Source of the DNA: Calvatia gigantea
Taxonomy: Eukaryota > Basidiomycota > Agaricomycetes > Agaricales > Lycoperdaceae
Direction: 5' to 3'
Assembly: GCA_025093985.1 (NCBI GenBank)
Contig: JACAAK010000002.1
Location: forward strand, 2,666,001-2,730,000
Length of the DNA stretch: 64,000 nucleotides
The notes below the pieces were generated by a model. It ran no database searches. It had not been told where the DNA came from and saw only the letters and a list, made by a program, of their open reading frames with translations. This document shows, one piece after another, positions 34,440 through 47,000 of this stretch (position 1 is its first letter; the number at the start of each line of letters is the position of its first letter). A program made the translations under genes and the position numbers.

Positions 34440-36326
34440 TCAGTCATCACCTTCCCCATCATCATAGGTCCCAAGTCCCTCTCCACCATCCGGAAGCCTT
34501 TCAATAATGTAACTGCAAAATGTTCAGCCCGGTTCCAAGTCTCACTCAGAGGGAAACTCACAAGACTTCTTCTTTGAGATCCTGGCAATATCGGTCTACC
34601 CTCCAAAGTGAGTGCATAATCTATATAATGTGATTAAATCGTCACTGACCAATAGGTAGATCCCGCTCGTCGGTTCCGAAAGGCATCTCAATCTCGTCAG
34701 CAATGCCCTCAATACCCATGAATGTGAATGCCACAACTGTAACAATAGGAATCGTCGCCCAACCAAGATCATTCACCAAGGTCAGTGGCATCGCAAATAG
34801 GTAGAGAGTGACGCATTGTTTGAGATGGATGCTATCTGCGTCATGGATGAGAGATACGCGATGCGGGCCACCAGGACGTGGAATTGTACGCACAAGAAAC
34901 AGGGATGGGGGTATTCGCAACACGTTCCATGGCAGTCATCTGGTCCACCATGCTTTGAACCCTACATTGCAAAGTTAATCATTATCTTTGTTGCCGAAGG
35001 AAGACATACAGTTGTGCCAATGCATTGGCGCCCGCTGGACCGACGGTCTCCAACATGCCATCCCGACGGAATCTGAAGATGAGCTTAGCGAGCTCATGGG
35101 AAATTCTATCCGCAGGAGCGTTTAATTTGCTCCTCTCTTCATACAAAAATCAAACTCTTACATGAGAGGTAGTGGAAGCGAAGCTTCCGCAGCAAAAGGA
35201 TGGAACTCCACACTACGATGACTTCCAGCTAACAGGGGTGTGCTGGAGGTGAGGGGCTCGGTGAGCTTTTGCTTGCTGCGCTTTGCCCTGACACGTTTCG
35301 TGGCGTCTGGTTTCAGCGTGCTAGACTCCGGTGACGTACGTCCACTACGGCCAACACTGACATCACGACTGTCATTGGAACCCGTGGCCGCAGCGCCATA
35401 CGAGTACTGGCTATTCTTCAGGGTGTTGTATCCGGTTTCGTCATACCGGGCAAAGGCAGGAGGGAGGACATCGTGATAGTCGGAGTAATTGATGCCATCC
35501 TCTCCTCGGAGGTAGTGCTTTACTGCGAAGGCAAAGGACAACGCGAGGCGCAGAGCGTCGACTTTGTGACGGTGCAGTTGAGATGATGTGATAGGCTTTG
35601 GATATTTCGCGGCTGCCTCGAGGGGGGGAAGGGAAACATTTATCCAGACTTGACGGGAGAAGTTGCGGATATTGGATGTAATGACTGAGAAGGCCTTACG
35701 ACCCTCCCAATAACGGTCGTAAGAAGTGCTGAGAAAATATAAGTCGGAGATATATTGAACGGTCGTTCATTTCCTTGCCTGTTACTGCATCATGATACAT
35801 GATTTAGAACGCAGTGAAGGTATCAATAAGTCGAGGACGTACCGAAACACGAGGATTAAACCAACCTAACACATAAAGATATATCACTTGGGTGTCTGGC
35901 GTTAATGAGCAACGTTATGACTTACAACAACGGACAGAAGAGGGAAGATAGAATTTGTGAGCACAACCTTATACCCTTTTGTCGCGGCATAGCAGACCAG
36001 AACGGCGAAGATCGTAACAGTTGAGACTGGGCCAATAATCCGGATGATTATCTAGTTCAATCATGTGAGCCCACCCAAGACAGAACGATCTGGTAGTCAA
36101 CTGACACTGCCTTTGAGACGTAGCACATCAGGAAGCCAGGAGTACTTTGGGGTTCAGAATGAGCAAAATATTAATGAGGGGGTGTGTGGGATCTACCTTT
36201 CTGAGGTGCCTCCTCTTAATCCTAGACTACTCCGGTATCAGTGTTGGGGACTTAGGCCAAGCTGAATGCACTCACTGCAATAGGCGGGAGAACAGACGAT
36301 AGGGAGCTCTTGACTGTACCACTCAT
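34440..36326 (-). CDS. Bestrophin-like (RFP-TM/UPF0187) chloride channel family protein
   Basis: This is a polytopic membrane protein of the bestrophin/UPF0187 family, known or predicted anion channels. Exons: 36326-36276, 36051-35926, 35865-35843, 35728-35162, 35105-35010, 34961-34894, 34835-34650, 34595-34562, 34512-34440 (407 aa, phases exact). Motifs: IIRIIGPVSTVTIFAVLVC (TM1), GLILVFRTSYDRYWEGRKA, the pair PIPVSYSIHLKQC and LYLFAMPLTLVNDLGW (TM), and the highly conserved FTFMGIEGIADEIEMPFGTD, which forms the cytosolic acidic gate region in this family. A variable Ser/Thr/Lys loop sits between residues ~150 and 240. The first exon and start (MSGTVKSS) are the least certain, because the first intron (224 bp) is long for this genome. 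Confidence 0.85.
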
Positions 36327-36969
36327 AAATTGGCCAGAGGTACTGATGCAAGTGTCAAGGAGAGGTGTGCACCCGTTCACCTCAGGATGCTTCAGTGAAG
36401 GAGACTTTTTTAAGTCAGTACAGCATGCCTGAGCGCTTGAGCTTGACAATGAGTCAGACGTGGGAAGATGATGGTAACTGAGTTGGAGATCTGGTACGTG
36501 GTGATGCTCTCTTCTGACCATGATATGTCCAGGTATTATTGCTCAGGATAATGGGTAACTATGTATAAAGTACGAGGTGGTAGTGGAGCAGAGCAAGGAT
36601 CCCACCGAATGTTCTTTTCCTTCTCCCTTACCCTGCGGTGCTCAATACATAGCAGTGGAAATACGGAGGGTGGAAAATAACTGTCAAATAGGTTTCTGGA
36701 TTCCTCTGAGAGCACTCAGAGTGTAGGCGTCTCATATGGGCGAAAGGCAACTTGGTGTTATGGTGGTATCTGCTGGATGTTGGGTAGTTGGGTAATGCAT
36801 ATTGGGTATTGGATGTTGGACACCGGGGCTCGTCACGATCATTCGAACTTCAGGACAGCTAAGCCCGTCACCGAAACGCGGGTGTCACACTCAGGTGATC
36901 TATCATCACTTCCGAATGCAAGATTTCGCCTTAGTTTCTTAGCTCCAATTATCAACGCGTTATCTCGCC
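36327..36969. promoter_or_regulatory. Divergent promoter region between the bestrophin-like and axis-like genes
   Basis: No gene is supported; this is the 5' flank of both divergent genes. A minus-strand frame (36252-36521) continues upstream of the chosen bestrophin start and could be part of its leader. Confidence 0.35.
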
Positions 36970-39900
36970 ATGGAATCCATCATAACGCTCACGACGGAAT
37001 TAAAGTCATCTGTGAAAGGAAAGCGAAACAAAGCAGTATCGGTTGCCGTAGGGGAACTCTCAACAATCATTATTTCTATGGTACGTTGCAAATAGACCAG
37101 CGACTAGGAGATGATAGACGCCCTTGAAGCAATCGGGGAATCCGTCCCTACAGGAGTTGCGGCGCATCAATATCTTCTTTAAGGACGAGCTAATGCCCCT
37201 TTACCGGTCTTGCACGGAGTGCACGCTTCAACTGGCTGCAAAAGTGTTGGAACATAGCCTCTCCGTTCCGCTCTCAGGCTCTAAAGAAGCCGCTGCGTTA
37301 TGGAACTCGGTATCTGGCTCTGTTGCTACTGGGATTTTAGTATGCTGTGATTTTCCGTGATTCTTGGTCATAGATTTAACTCAGGAATCCAGAATTTCCT
37401 GGAAACTGATAAAAAATGCAAGCTCCTCGCCGCCCCTCTTCGCTAATCTAATTCCATCCTTAGTTGCTATCAAACCCCTGATTGCTCGTTGTTTTTACGA
37501 TACTATATGCGCTCACTGCTTCCCGGACTCGCAAGCATCCTCCAACCTGTTCGAACATATGAAGGCGACGACATTAACACCCGTAGGCTTTCGCCATTGA
37601 CGTTCCGCATGGGTTTGCACTGATGCTTGACTAAAATCAGATTTACCAAATGCTTTCGGACACTGTCGTCGGCCAGGCAGAAAATCAATCAATCTTACGG
37701 AACTCAGCCCGACTCGGCGGGTGAGCACATCTCTCAGCACAATCTTGGGCCAATTCTGACGTCGCAAACAGTGAGAGAATAGGACTTGCTCTGGCCGGGT
37801 TGCAGGGTATTGGTCAACGAGTTGATACAGGATTTTGACTCACTTTTTGCCAAGACTTCCTCCCTATTGAAGCCTTGCTAGAACTTTTCGCAAATCTGCT
37901 GCCCTCAGCGAAAGCCCCCAGTGGCATAGAGAAGCGAATACGATTCATCAAGCAAGTTTTCAACCCGGCATACTTTCCTAACCACCAAGAGATAGTTGGC
38001 CTTCTTGATACAGCCGTGATATCGGATTGGAACGTTACCTCACTCAAGATTTCCGACATGATAGCCTCAAGGAACCCTTCTTAGTATGTCACAATCTTTG
38101 TGATCGCGTATTTACTCAGCCTCTGCTCTAGCCCGCAGCCTTTTGAGACAAAGGAAGTTGTTGTGGATGATTCCAAGAAGTACAGTGTCGAAAGAATTTA
38201 TGTGGATGGCTCTGGTTTCTTGGCAAGCATTGACGAGGTCGGCCTCTTTCTCCGGGGATAATTCTTTAATCTGAGAGTACATATAACCGCAGGGTGACTC
38301 TTTAGGAACACTCCAGCTTCCCTACCACCAGGTTGAGCAGTTTTCTATCTCAGAGCCTTTAGATGGCAAGGCGGTGGTGACCGTAACCTCGAAAATACCA
38401 CCTATCATAAACCAGCAATTTGTGCCTCGAGAAAGTCGGAGCACCCGCTGTATTTGGGAGATTCAGTCCACCGATGTTCCGAAGATTCTTCAAGCCTTGA
38501 AACACAGAAGACTGGTATGCCATAAACGCGCATATATTAACTTCGAATGCCTTAACATCTCAGCAGGGTTCCTTGGTGAACTCATACCAAAGAAAAGTCT
38601 CCTTGGCTGGCGCAGGGATTGAGCTCTCAAACGTTCATCCTTCCATTTCAACCCAGGTGAGCCACCGTCTCGCCATTGCTCTTCAGAGGGATTGACTCGC
38701 CGAAAGACCAAAGAAAAGGATATCTCTTCCTGTTAGTCATTTTTTCGCTCTTTTGATGAACTTGAACTTACTTAAGGTTGGCTAGTATGGTCAAATATCA
38801 ATCCCACTGATATGACATCTCCCCTTTTACCCGCACCTAAATGTTCTAAAAGTCTACCGATAGCAGCACCACCGCAGCCGGCCCTGGCGATACCCCTGCT
38901 TGAGGCTTCAAAACCTGAGCTCAACGACGTTCCTTCTACTATTGTCGCACGCCAAGACGGGTCCTGCACGGTAGGCACTTCGGTCGTTGTTGCCCAAGCA
39001 GTGCCCGGCAACGGAGATCCCGTACCAAGCTTAACTAGCTCAGAACCAGAGCCAAGCCCGAGCCAGGTCGTGCGCAAGGTCACACGCCGACACAAGGAAG
39101 CCCTCGTCGTCAGATCTGACACAGAAGCCGAAAGTCCCCCAAAGCCAATACCAAAGAAAGTGGGGAAAGGTATGTCTAAGCAAGAGGCCAAGGCCACGAC
39201 GAATTTAGTTGGTATTCGGATTCATGCTGGTATGAACTGGCGACCGGATGCGGCACATCAAAGAACTAACACTGCTTCAATGTTTGGCAGGCCAGAGTGA
39301 GGGCGATGAACTTCATGTAGAGCCCGCCCCTCTAACTCACTCCACCACTCGAGCCTTAACCGCGGGTTCTGACACATGTGCGTAACTTAGTCCTGTGGGT
39401 TTTCCAGTTGCTTATTGGCGCCTTTCTAGCCCTGCCGTCGCCGCCAGAAGTTCCTGCACGCAAGTACAAACGCGCGGGGAGTGAATTAGATGATGAGGAC
39501 GACGATAAGGGCAGGGGTAAACCAGGCGCTCGTCCAGCCAAGCGTCCTCGCCTTAAGCAACAGTCAGAAGAACCTACTCGAATTCAAAAAGCAATTCCGA
39601 AAGCTGCTGAGCGTCCCAAAGCAAGAAAGCCGCCCATTAAAAGATATTGGGCGAAAAATAGAGCATCTTCCCCAAGCTCTCGCCAGGAGAAGCCCGATGT
39701 AGATTTCGATACGATTATCAGTACAACCAAAACGGTCGTCACGCGCATGAAAGCCAGGGATGGGAAGGCCGCATTAGTGAAACCTAAAGCAGTAAAGCCA
39801 CACCCAGTCAGGAAAGAAGACAAAACGGTCAACCGTCCCGAGGTCGTACCAGCCGGCTCTAATGCAGTACCTCGGCTTCCCAAGGTTTGGCCTAGACGTC

Positions 39901-41303
39901 TCGGATGATCAAGCACTGATGTTTGGCATAGCAGGTAAAGGTGGAGGAAGTTAATAAGGGGGTGAGGGAAGAGGAGGCAAAGAAGCCGGAGTCGAAGGTA
40001 TATTGGAGTTATTGAACACGTCCCCGATGGGTTGCTAATGCAGTGGTCCTTTAGAAACCACACAAAACAAAGAAAGCCCCCTGGAACGACCCCACATTTA
40101 TTCACCAGATCGAAACGTCAAAGAGTGAAATGGATACCAGTTCTATGCGCCTGCTCGAACTCCAACAGGACTATTCAGTTGCAGAAATTGACATGCGAAT
40201 GTGGGAGTCGACCGTATGTTCCTTACACATCCTTCAGGGCTCATGTTTCTGAGAGTATACCCAGTCCCCTTCTGCCCTTGCCAGTTTGAGAACTCCCAAG
40301 ATCAAGAAAGTCCAGGAAGACGCTGAAATGATAGATCTGACGAAAGACGATAGTCCTCCGGACAAAGAGAACAAGGCTATAACAAGGGTCATGCCGTTGG
40401 CAAAGTCTACGCCACGCGAGTCTGGAAGAAAAGCCAAGGGTGTACATAATCTCTCTGTTATTCAGGCACAAACCGATGGTGATGAAAAAGGGAAAGTATC
40501 TCGCCCTCTAAGCTCTGGAAGGATTGCCAGCATTTCCGTGGATGTGGGCGTCCAGGCGGATTTTCAAGAGCTATCGCCAGCCACCCCGGCTCCAAACCAC
40601 AAAATCATCGTGCCATCGCTCCAGTCAGTGAGGAAGATTCAGCCCCTCGTGGTTAAGCGCAAGCGAGAATCATTCGTGGCGCCGGTCCCGTTACTGAAGG
40701 ATAGGCCTGGGCCCATCCGTGTATCAGCCCCCCAAAAAATACCTAGGGTCCGCAACTCGTCCGCCGCCACCTCCTCCAAAGGGTCCCATTCGACTGGAAA
40801 GTATGCACCCGAGACCCTGAATGGCAAAATCGTTGATGTATGTGTTGCCTTGATTCCAATCACGCACTTCATACTTAACTATCCGTAGGTCCTCAATGAG
40901 ATTAATGATGCTATCCTTCACAAAATCGACTCCAAATTTGAAGGAGTTCGTAGCGATCTGGGGATGACGCGACAGCATATGCTGGTCACCACAAGGAAGA
41001 AGTTAGACCACATGCGCTTAACGAGGTTAGTTACTCTCCTCAAGGGGAGCTCTGCGCTGACTGCAGCGTTACAGCGTTGGCCATTATAATGCCCTCGTGA
41101 TGATGTATGAAAAATATACCACGAAACACCAAGAGAATTCGGAGTTGTTTGACGAGTTGAAGAGGGCAAGCCAAGAAGCATTGGAGGGAGTCAGCGGTAT
41201 CCTCCTGAAGCATAATCGTCAAAGCCTTTCCAGGAAATTTCCCAGAACCATGTTCACTAACGTTCCTTCGCTCATCAAGAACTCGAAACAAGTTTCTACA
41301 TAG
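36970..41303 (+). CDS. Large protein with a Red1/SYCP2-like layout (candidate meiotic axis core)
   Basis: I recognise no close family. The model starts MESIITLTTELKSSVKGK at 36970 and has about 15 exons, 900-1,000 aa, ending QVST at 41301-41303. The N-terminal region is helical (ELRRINIFFKDELMPLYR, LQDFLPIEALLELFANLLP, EKRIRFIKQVFNPAYFP). Next is a beta-rich module: KYSVERIYVDGSGFLAS, LGTLQLPYHQVEQFS, GKAVVTVTSKIPP, CIWEIQSTDVPKILQALK. A long basic, Ser/Pro-rich stretch follows, with KRPRLKQQ and MIDLTKDD (SUMO-interaction-like). The C-terminus is coiled coil (LNEINDAILHKIDSKF, YEKYTTKHQENSELFDELK). Helical repeat, PH-like domain, disorder and terminal coiled coil is the Red1/SYCP2 order. This is an architecture argument, not sequence identity. 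One junction needs a 32-nt intron (38657-38688). Confidence 0.55.
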
Positions 41304-41708
41304 ACTCGGGTACTCTACGTGTAGACTTTGCGTACGGCATTAGGATGTGACTGTTGACGTACACGTACTTATTGAAAGTGTCTGGAGGTTGCGTGAGAGT
41401 TGAGACCCTTACGCTATTTTTTCCACTTAACTCTCATGCGCGTCTGGACGCGTACGCAGCCATGGTGTAGGAGCCTCGCACTTCCTCAGTCGCGCGTCCA
41501 ACGGTCCGGATCGTGTGTCGCAGGAGCAGGGGCAAGATTTTTCAGCACGCAAGTTCCGGCACATCACACGACCAATGATTTTATTACCCAAAGCAAAAGA
41601 GGTCCACCTGGTCCACAGAGATATAACCCCGCCAACTGCCGGTTATCTCATCTGCATTCCACATCCGTCCTTCCATCTCCTCAGCTGCGACACTGCTCGT
41701 CCATCCAT

Positions 41709-44700
41709 ATGAGTTCTCTCGCAACACCCGGAGCCTCTGACGAATATCGTCTCCCGACTGACGTCAAACCGACTCACTACGATGTCACCGTTAAGACGGA
41801 TCTTGAAAATCAGTCGTTTGAAGGCTTCGTTCGCATCGAGTAAGCCCCTTTCCTTACCATGATCGGCGGTTAATGCTCATGGTTGAATCAGCTTGAATAT
41901 CCAACAACCAACAAACCGTATTGTCCTCAACTACTCAGATCTGGATCTTGGCAAAGCGTGAGTCCCCCTGAATTCGTTATCATCCAATTGGTGTGGTCTA
42001 TCAGCTAATCTCATCTCGCTGTAGCTCTCTGTACTCTGATGCTCTAAAAGTCGAGCAAACGCCTGCAGAACAAGCATTCGACAAAACCTCGGAGCGAGTT
42101 GCCTACAAGCTCAATACTACTCTCCCTGCCGGATCGAAGGCCTCGCTCAAGGTAGCTTTCAAAGGCCAACTCACTGGTAGTATGATGGGTTACTACAAGT
42201 CTTCATACGAGAGAGACGGAAAGACCAAATATTACGCCTTGACCCAATTTGAGGTAGGTGACGCGCTATTCTGAAGATCGTTTCATGTCATAATTGAGAC
42301 GTCCTGGTAGCCGACTGCTGCACGTCGAGCTTTCCCTTGCTGGGACGAACCTTTGCTCAAGGCCACCTTTCGCCGTCACTCTGATTTCTCGTGCGGACAC
42401 TACCAATCTCAGCAACATGCCTGCCGCCTCAGAAGAAGTCATCACACCGAATTATAAGGCGACTACCGGAGATTCCGAATACGAAGCCCTGTTCTCTGGA
42501 TTGAAAGATGGTGATTGGAAGATCACTAAGTTTGAAACCACTCCGCCCATGTCTTCCTACATCGTTGCGTACGCCAATGGTCATTTCAAGTATCTGGAGG
42601 ACTCCGTGGTTCTTCCCTTGAGTGGAAAAAAACTTCCTTTGCGCATTTATAGTCAGTTGTTTTCTTGCCAGTCTCTGGTGCGTTCCTCATGCTTTTGATC
42701 TAGCAACCGCGGAACACATCCACCAAGCCCAGTTCGCTCTTGACGTTAAGAAGGCAGTCCTGCCCTTGTATGAGAAGGTGTTCGACGTCGGGTACCCTCT
42801 TCCCAAGTTGGATACTCTTGTGGTAAGCTTAAATGCTGGGTATTAGTTGTTGTGAAATCAATAACTCGACACTTAGGCCAGCGACTTCGATGCAGGTTAG
42901 GGCCCAGTTTCAAACTAGCTGACGATGATTAATGGGTCCTACAGGCGCTATGGAGAATTGGGGTTTGATTACGGGCCGTACCAATGCTTTCCTTCTCGAC
43001 CCGAAGAAGGCGGACCTTCAGGCGAAGAAGCAAATTGCATCCACGCAAAGTCACGAAGTTGCCCACATGTGGTGGGTGCCCGGACACCCATGTTTTGGAA
43101 TGACCACTAATGAGGGTGAAGGTTTGGAAACATCACGACAATGGAATGGTGGAACTATCTCTACCTGAATGAAGGATTCGCTACACTAGTATGCCAGGTG
43201 TCTTCTATATGAAGAGATCCACTGACTTGAGAATTTTTTCAGATGGGCGAAGTCATTATCGCAGGTAAGAATGTTTGTCGAGTGTTAAAGTTTCGTTGGG
43301 TGACATGGTTCTTTTAGACAAGTAGACAACATCCTGACGCTGCATGTTCCCAGCTGACATTTGATGCAGGGTTTTCCCGGAGTGGAAGGTCGATTCGGAA
43401 TTTGTCTCCAGTCATCTGAACAGAGCCCTCGGCTTGGACGCCAAACCTTCGTCTCATGCGATTGAAGTCGACTGTCCTGATGCCAACCACATTAATCAAG
43501 TAGGTGATCATACGCTCTTCACCAGTCCTGTTAACTCAAATTACAAAAGATTTTCGACAGCCTATCTTATTCTAAGGCCGCTTCGGGTAAGGCATGGGCG
43601 GTGAACAATATTCGTTAAATCATCTGACTACACACGCTTATAGTTTTACGCATGCTCTCAAATTATGTTGGAGAGGATCGTTTCTTGAAGGGTGTCTCTA
43701 TTTATCTTAAGAATAAGCTATACGGAAATAGCGTCACCAATGACCTTTGGGAAGGTATCGGCAAGGCAACTGGCATCGATATACCCAATGTTATGGATAA
43801 CTGGATCAAGAAGGTTCTTGAGTCTATCACATTTCCCGATACATGGCTGACAGACACACAACAGATTGGTTTCCCTGTACTCACTGTGACAGAGACCCCT
43901 GAGGGTATCCGTGTCCGCCAGGACCGCTTCTTGGAGACAGGCAAAGGTCAAGGCACAGAAAACGAAACGATATGGTTCGTACGCGCCGTCTTCTTGCTTG
44001 TATATTGTATACATGAGGGACATACAGGAATGTCCCCCTGCGCATCCTTACCACCGACGCCAATGGGAAGGCAACCGTTGACAGTGAGGCACTTCTCACT
44101 GAGCGGGAGCAATTCTTCAAGATCGATACTAGTAAACCATTCAAGTTGAACGCTGGTACAACTGGTGTTTGTAAGCCAATTTGCGCTGCTGTAACCACAG
44201 TAAACCCACACCTTTGATAGATCGCGTACTCTACGAACCAGAAAGGTTGGCTAAAATTGCGGAAGAAGCCGCCAAGGACAATTCGGTCTTTGCCCTCAAT
44301 GACCGCCTTGGTCTCGTCTACGATTCCGTAGCGTTGTCCAAGGCCGGGTTGGCCAAAGTTAGTGACGCTCTGACTTTGATCAACATCCTGGGAAAGAACG
44401 AGAAAGAATGTAAGATAGAATGGCATTAGCCTCCTCTAGCATTTCTGACACGGCTGTTACAGATCTTGTTTGGGCCGGTATCGGTGAAAACCTGAGCACT
44501 TTGGTCTCTACATGGTGGGAGAATGAGCAGATTGTCGACCAGTTGCATGCTTTGCAAGCCGTGGGTGCCCACTCGCGCACTGAATATTTCACCAGCTGAC
44601 GTATTCCTAGTCTTTGTTTGTTCCTCTGGTTGAGAAACTGGGGTATGATTACAGTGCTAGTGACTCCACTGACACAACTTCACTTCGGACCCTCGCGATT

Positions 44701-45716
44701 GGTCAGGCCGCTGCGGCGCAGGATCCCAAGTGAGTGAAAGTCTCCCCTCCGTCCTGGCATTTACCTCATGTGATCGAACGAATGCAGGATCATCAAGGAG
44801 CTGCAAAGCCGTTTCGAACACTTCATGAAGACTGGAGACGACTCGCGCATCCCACCGGACTTGCAACGAGTTACTTTCAATACTGTACGTCTCATAGATT
44901 CAAGATCATACTGCAAGCGTTGACTAGGATACCTATCTAGGTTGTGCGACATGGAGGACGTGCGGAGTATGACGCTATTGTCGGGATCCACGACAAACCC
45001 TCCACGCCTACTGCTAGGGTAGCTGCTATGTATGTTTTCAGGGGGGACTTTCGTCTCATTGGTACTCGCATCTAACCATAACCTAATAGTGTTGCAATGG
45101 GTGCCACCCGCGACCCCGAGTTGTTGAAACGGACCTTCGACTTCATCAACACCAAGGCCAGGGACCAAGATATTATCTACTACTTCCGTGGCCTGTCCGT
45201 CAATCTCAAGATGCGGAAGGCGTTGGTCGATTACTTCGAGAATCAATATGAAACAGTGCGTATCCTCCGTCCGTTGATTTCAAATGACATGCGTGATAAC
45301 ATCTAGGTAGCTTGTCAAACGCTTCGGAGGCAATTTCAACATGCAATCTCTTGTTTCGGTTCGTGATTTACGGCACCCTCAATTTGAAAATCTGTCTGAT
45401 GAGGTCGGCGTAGTCTTCTTTCAGTTTCTTGTCCACGATTAAAGACCTCAAGGCCGCTGAAGCATTCTTCAAGGTGACTGACATTGCATACTATGTTTTG
45501 TGAGGTATGCTGAGACGGTGATACAGGACAAAGATACCTCGAAGTATAACTTGGCTCTGGCACAAAGCCTGGACAGTATACGCGCGAGGATCCAATATAT
45601 TGAGGTAAGAGAATCCACGTTGTCGGCCTCGTCAAAAAATTGATCGATCCTGTCAGCGTTCGACCACTGACTTGGAAGACTGGTTGAAGAAGTGGCAGGG
45701 TGGTTCAAAGTTATAA
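41709..45716 (+). CDS. M1 family zinc aminopeptidase (Ape2/puromycin-sensitive type)
   Basis: The enzyme removes N-terminal residues from peptides. The start [20 protein letters not shown] (41709) gives the cytosolic form; the open frame extends upstream to ATGs at 41436 and 41400 with an Arg-rich leader (MRVWTRTQPWCRSLALPQ ... RFFSTQ) that could direct a mitochondrial form. In order: [33 protein letters not shown], the exopeptidase motif GAMENWG, the zinc motif HEVAHMW with downstream Glu in LNEGFATL, then the ERAP1-like C-terminal helical domain ([31 protein letters not shown]) ending KKWQGGSKL. There are about 20 exons. One is only four bases (ACAA, 43318-43321), between a 53-bp and a 48-bp intron; it completes DKVFPEW. 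Confidence 0.94.
43318..43321 (+). other. Four-nucleotide microexon in the aminopeptidase gene
   Basis: The exon before ends GCA-G at 43264 and the exon after starts G-GTT-TTC at 43370. The family has Asp-Lys between Ala and Val-Phe-Pro-Glu-Trp. Only insertion of ACAA, flanked by TTTTAG before and GTAGAC after, supplies GAC-AAG in frame. Both flanking introns have normal size and borders. Confidence 0.75.
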
Positions 45717-47000
45717 ACATTCCACCTGAGAGGGGTGAGCAGATATTATTGGACAGGACAATGTACCCTTCTCTGTCAACCTCGTGCCACGATGATTGAA
45801 TGTTTCTCTGAAATAAAAAATAACCACGGATCAGCGTCAATTGGAATATACTTATGTTCTGGTGGGAACCTGGTGGAAATTACTTGGACTCCATGCAGCG
45901 GCCTTGGCAGGTAACAAAACGCTTTCAAATACCTGCTGTTGTTTCGTCTATTTCTGTCAAGGGTCAGGAGGTAACCGTTAAACGGTGGGCGCTGCGGTGG
46001 ACCGACTGGATGGATTAGTTCTGCGGCGGTGCTGCGGCTTGGATATCCAGGTACTTATGATTTTCCATGCCCAGCGCGTGAAAAGGTGGCGCTAGTCCAT
46101 TCAAACTCGAGTGCCTTTGTTGCCTTAGAAGGGCCAGTTGCAGGTCAGAGTCAAGGGCGTGCCAGAGCGCCGGACATTGGATTTCAAAGTTCGTTGAACC
46201 ACATTCGCTAAACACCGGATACTAGGCCAAGGACTGGTATTCAAGTGATGGAAGAAAGATATCTTGTTACATGGGTTCTATAGAAACGTAACAAGTTGTT
46301 CGGTGGCTCACCACAAGCGCAGTTGCCGACTGGGGAAGGAGCGTATGAGACGCACAACCGGACTGTACCACGGATCGATCCCGTTCTTCGGTGTTTATGA
46401 TTGATGAACGGGGAGTGTATAAGGAAGCCATAATTAACGAGAGGGTACAAGGGAGGCATGAGAGATGGGAAAGACAATCCGGAGTTCTCGGTGGGAATAA
46501 CGGGAAGGAGCGGCAGGCTCGGGTTGTCTGTCCTTGGTATATTGAGACAGGGAAGGTCCGAGTCGGCGTGAATGGGCGATTGCAGCGAGGAGATGATACG
46601 TATAACAGTACAAGTAAAGTACTGAGTGGAGGGAGACGGACTGATGAGATCAGACTTGCGGCACACGAACATAATTATCTCATCCGTCTGTTCACGCGAT
46701 GTCGCTTTCTCCCCCCGCCTCTTTATAAAAACAAGGAGACACGAATGGGAGTCGTTGTTGCCTACTCTCACCACTAAACACCTTCCATGAAGATGGCCGT
46801 GGAGTAGGGTGGTCAGAGTGTGCATGTACAGGGATACAAATGTATTTGGTAGTCTACTCCTACCGATCTTGTGTACGACAGATTACATCAGCAATGAGTC
46901 CTCGCTGGGGAGAACAGTGTGGTCATCGACGAGATCAACATTGTCGACAGTCTCAACCAGCGTCCGCACATCCCCGAAACGGGCGTAGTCCACAACACCC
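45717..47000. other. Intergenic, 1.3 kb
   Basis: No gene is supported. A TATA-like CTTTATAAAA lies at 46731-46740, about 260 bp before the cap methyltransferase ATG. Long overlapping open frames exist on both strands at 46241-46825, but neither resembles a known protein and they overlap each other. Confidence 0.4.

Noticed and set aside
46241..46825. Long minus-strand frame (194 aa) overlapping a plus-strand frame of 128 aa
   Set aside because: The two overlap, neither has recognisable motifs or splice structure, and the composition is unlike neighbouring genes.
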